NCBI GenBank assembly: GCA_023394215.1
Contig: JAEXBH010000106.1
Coordinates: forward strand, 1 to 8,459
DNA length: 8,459 nucleotides
Direction of reading: 5' to 3'
Source of the DNA: Bacillota bacterium
GTDB taxonomy: Bacteria > Bacillota > Clostridia > Tissierellales > Peptoniphilaceae
Shown: one piece after another, positions 6,591 to 8,459 of the stretch
Numbering within the stretch: position 1 is the stretch's first letter
Layout: each line of letters begins with the position of its first letter
The notes under the pieces: generated by a model
The model's database searches: none
Told to the model about the DNA's origin: nothing
Seen by the model: only the letters and a program-made list of their open reading frames with translations
Translations under genes and position numbers: made by a program

Positions 6591-7535
6591 ATGAAAGTAG
6601 TTTTAGGTTCCGGTACTATGGGGTTAAGCATTGCCGAATCCTTCATTATGGGAGGATATGAAACCATAGTGTACGATCCGTTTGAAAAATCTTTGGAAAA
6701 AGCAAAAAACAAAATGCCCGAAGATTTAAAATTTTTAAAGTCACATGACCTATTTAAAGAAAGTGTTGACGATTTGATAAAATTGGTATCCTTTACTTCA
6801 GACTTAAAAGAAGCAGTCAAAGAAGCAGATTTCATCTTGGAGGCTATACCTGAAAACTTAAACTTAAAATTGGAAACTTTTGCGGAATTGGAAAAATTTG
6901 CCCCACAAGATTGTTTCATAGGCTCAAATACCTCAAGTTTACCTTTTTCAAAACTTATAGCCGGCCTAAGTCCAAAAAGGCAGGCCAAATTTTTAATGTG
7001 CCACTGGTACAACCCCGGAAATATAATGCCTTTAGTTGAATTGTCGGCTTATGGCAATATGAGCGATAAAGATTTAAACTATATACAAAATATGTTTGAA
7101 AAAATGGGAAAAGTTACCATTTTAGCTAAAAAAGAAGTTCCCGGCATGGTAGCTAACAGGATCCAACAAGGTATAGCAAGGGAAGTTTTCTGGCTAATGG
7201 CAAATGAAGTTGCAAGTCCCGAAGATATAGATAAAGCTCTAAGTTTCGGTCCCGCTTTCAGATACGCAACATCGGGTCAACTGCTAATTGCAGATATGGG
7301 AGGTTTGGATATCTGGTGCACTGTGGGCGATAATCTTTTAAGCGTCATGGATAACTCCAAAGAAGCCAATCCCCTTCTTAGACAAAAAGTAAAGGAAGGA
7401 AAACTCGGTATAAAATCCGGAGAGGGTTTTTTCAAATATCCGGAAGAAGAAAAAAAGAAAATCCAAGAAAATTATTTAGATAAATTAGCTAAACAATTGA
7501 AAATATCAAAAACTTATTTACAAGACAAGGAGTAA
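6591..7535 (+). CDS. 3-hydroxyacyl-CoA dehydrogenase family protein, HWYNP variant
   Basis: This complete 314-residue NAD-dependent dehydrogenase belongs to the 3-hydroxyacyl-CoA / L-3-hydroxy acid dehydrogenase superfamily. The N-terminal Rossmann fold has GSGTMG (6-11) and D29 at the end of the second strand, which suggests NAD rather than NADP. Active-site residues of the family are in place: S115 (SNTSS), H138 and E150 as the catalytic dyad, and N189 in the PGMVANR segment. The helical C-terminal domain follows, with GIKSGEGFFKY at about 273-283. The usual HFFNP around the catalytic His is replaced by HWYNPGNIMPLVE, so this is not a typical butyrate-pathway Hbd. It resembles divergent members, such as carnitine dehydrogenase or lambda-crystallin-like enzymes, whose substrates are short hydroxy acids or their CoA esters. 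A C-terminal lysine-rich tail follows about residue 283. A weak ribosome site (AAAGGA, 6575-6580) precedes the ATG. It is the first gene of the sigma-54 operon and its stop is 3 bases from the transporter start. The precise substrate cannot be told. Confidence 0.9.
   Translation: MKVVLGSGTMGLSIAESFIMGGYETIVYDPFEKSLEKAKNKMPEDLKFLKSHDLFKESVDDLIKLVSFTSDLKEAVKEADFILEAIPENLNLKLETFAELEKFAPQDCFIGSNTSSLPFSKLIAGLSPKRQAKFLMCHWYNPGNIMPLVELSAYGNMSDKDLNYIQNMFEKMGKVTILAKKEVPGMVANRIQQGIAREVFWLMANEVASPEDIDKALSFGPAFRYATSGQLLIADMGGLDIWCTVGDNLLSVMDNSKEANPLLRQKVKEGKLGIKSGEGFFKYPEEEKKKIQENYLDKLAKQLKISKTYLQDKE
7527..7532 (+). promoter_or_regulatory. Ribosome binding site of the transporter inside the dehydrogenase gene end
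   Basis: AAGGAG lies in the last codons of the dehydrogenase, 6 bases before the transporter ATG at 7539. This suggests the two genes are translated from one mRNA and probably coupled. Confidence 0.8.
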
Positions 7536-7538
7536 AAA

Positions 7539-8459
7539 ATGAAAACTAAAACAAATAAAGGCTCCATTTTTTGGAGAATAAGCAGCAAGTTTCAATTTGC
7601 CGCAGAAAAAATTATACCGGATCCCTTGGTATTTTGTTTACTTTTAACAATTGTTCTATTTATATGCGGTCTTATATTCACCAAAAACAGCCCTATACAG
7701 CTGCTTCAATTTTGGTACGACGGTTTTTGGTCACAAATAGGCTTCGCCTTCCAGATGTCCTTTATGGTTATCACCTGTGCGGTTACAGCCAGATCTAAAG
7801 CGGTTCAAAACTTACTTTCAGTTTTGGCAAGTATGATAAAAACCCCCACAGCGGCAATCATAGTACTTATGATTTTCGGTTACGCCTCATCTTTTATTAA
7901 CTGGGCATTTTGCACCATAGCTACACCCGTATTGGCAACACTATTGGCAAAAAGAATAAAGGGACTTCACTTCCCTATGATGATAGCTGCGGGTTATTCG
8001 ACTATGATACTTGGCCAGTGCTTGGGACCGTCAGCTTCAGCCTATGCCTTGGTAGCTACACCTGATCATTTTTTAGCAGGGAAAATCGGGGTAATTACTC
8101 AAGACGTATCAGTTTACAATCCCGTTAATGTAACTATGTTCTGTATCTTAGCCGTAGTCACAATAGTAGTAACCATTCTTACTATCCCTCCTAAGGATCA
8201 GGTTGTTGAATATTCAACATCACTTGATGAGATTTCAAAAGAAATAAAAACAAACGAAGAAAAAACTTTTGCAAACACAATGAACAACAGTAAAGTCCTT
8301 ATGTATTTATTGGGACTTGCCGGTGCTGTAATGATAATATACACAGTTGCAACTCAAGGCTTCCTAAAGTCGCTTAGCTTAAACTTTGTAATATTTTTCT
8401 TTATGACTTTAAACTGCTTCATTTACAATTCCCCGTCCAAATTTATATCTGCCTATAGG
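7539..8459 (+). CDS. atoE: Short-chain fatty acid transporter, AtoE family, 3' end outside window
   Basis: The frame is open for 307 codons to the right edge. It matches the N-terminal two thirds of the SCFA_trans/AtoE family (E. coli AtoE is about 440 residues): PDPLVFCLLLT at 27-37, FWYDGFW at 58-64, a FQMSFMVIT segment at 71-79 and INWAF at 120-124 correspond to PDPL, MWGDGFW, FGMQMALI and INWGF of AtoE. Hydrophobic spans are seen at about 29-48, 66-82, 103-121, 125-137, 147-165, 195-217, 253-271 and 281-297. A charged loop at 218-252 is probably cytoplasmic. The family imports short-chain acids such as acetoacetate or butyrate across the cytoplasmic membrane. It follows the dehydrogenase by 3 bases, so both should be induced together by the sigma-54 activator. 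The conserved C-terminal part, with the family's HWVIQGP-like motif, lies beyond the window. Confidence 0.88.
   Translation, partial: MKTKTNKGSIFWRISSKFQFAAEKIIPDPLVFCLLLTIVLFICGLIFTKNSPIQLLQFWYDGFWSQIGFAFQMSFMVITCAVTARSKAVQNLLSVLASMIKTPTAAIIVLMIFGYASSFINWAFCTIATPVLATLLAKRIKGLHFPMMIAAGYSTMILGQCLGPSASAYALVATPDHFLAGKIGVITQDVSVYNPVNVTMFCILAVVTIVVTILTIPPKDQVVEYSTSLDEISKEIKTNEEKTFANTMNNSKVLMYLLGLAGAVMIIYTVATQGFLKSLSLNFVIFFFMTLNCFIYNSPSKFISAYR

Noticed and set aside
6557..7012. Minus-strand open frame of 151 codons opposite the dehydrogenase start
   Set aside because: It lies antisense to a well-supported gene with all catalytic motifs and has no recognisable domain. It is a shadow of the coding strand.

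Overview
The window looks like chromosomal DNA of a low-GC anaerobic member of the Bacillota. The grounds are AT-rich sequence, AGGAGG-type ribosome sites, a homodimeric-type pyruvate:ferredoxin oxidoreductase, and a sigma-54 controlled short-chain fatty acid locus. Butyrate- or amino-acid-fermenting Clostridia/Tissierellia would fit, but nothing here fixes the genus.

The layout has two halves. On the minus strand, from the left edge, lie: a 5'-complete ABC/OLD-like AAA ATPase gene that runs off the window (1-1070); its extended -10 promoter, with a striking 19-bp perfect inverted repeat over the -35 region (1110-1150); a Rho-independent terminator (1160-1184); the full pyruvate:ferredoxin oxidoreductase gene (1206-4742) with a near-consensus sigma-A promoter; and a PAS-AAA+-HTH sigma-54 activator (4889-6379, start moved from 6406). 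On the plus strand, divergent from the activator, lie a 3-hydroxyacyl-CoA dehydrogenase-family gene (6591-7535) and, 3 bases later, an AtoE-type short-chain fatty acid transporter cut off by the right edge (7539-8459).

The best-supported system is the divergent unit at 4889-8459. The 211-bp intergenic region holds a textbook sigma-54 -24/-12 promoter facing the dehydrogenase. About 100 bp upstream of it sit a 21-bp palindrome and a related second site. The palindrome also lies inside the sigma-A promoter of the activator gene, almost filling the gap between -10 and -35. The activator therefore probably binds one site that both switches on the dehydrogenase-transporter operon and represses its own gene. 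The logic resembles E. coli AtoC control of atoDAEB, but with a PAS-sensing one-component activator and a dehydrogenase in place of the CoA-transferase genes. The likely role is uptake and oxidation (or, in reverse, formation) of a short-chain hydroxy/keto acid; the substrate is not known.

The pyruvate:ferredoxin oxidoreductase supplies acetyl-CoA and reduced ferredoxin and is an ordinary highly expressed housekeeping gene. The partial ATPase is more AT-rich than it and may belong to a defence or other accessory locus continuing to the left of the window. No intergenic stretch exceeds 300 bases. I saw no tRNA, rRNA, CRISPR array, insertion sequence or riboswitch.
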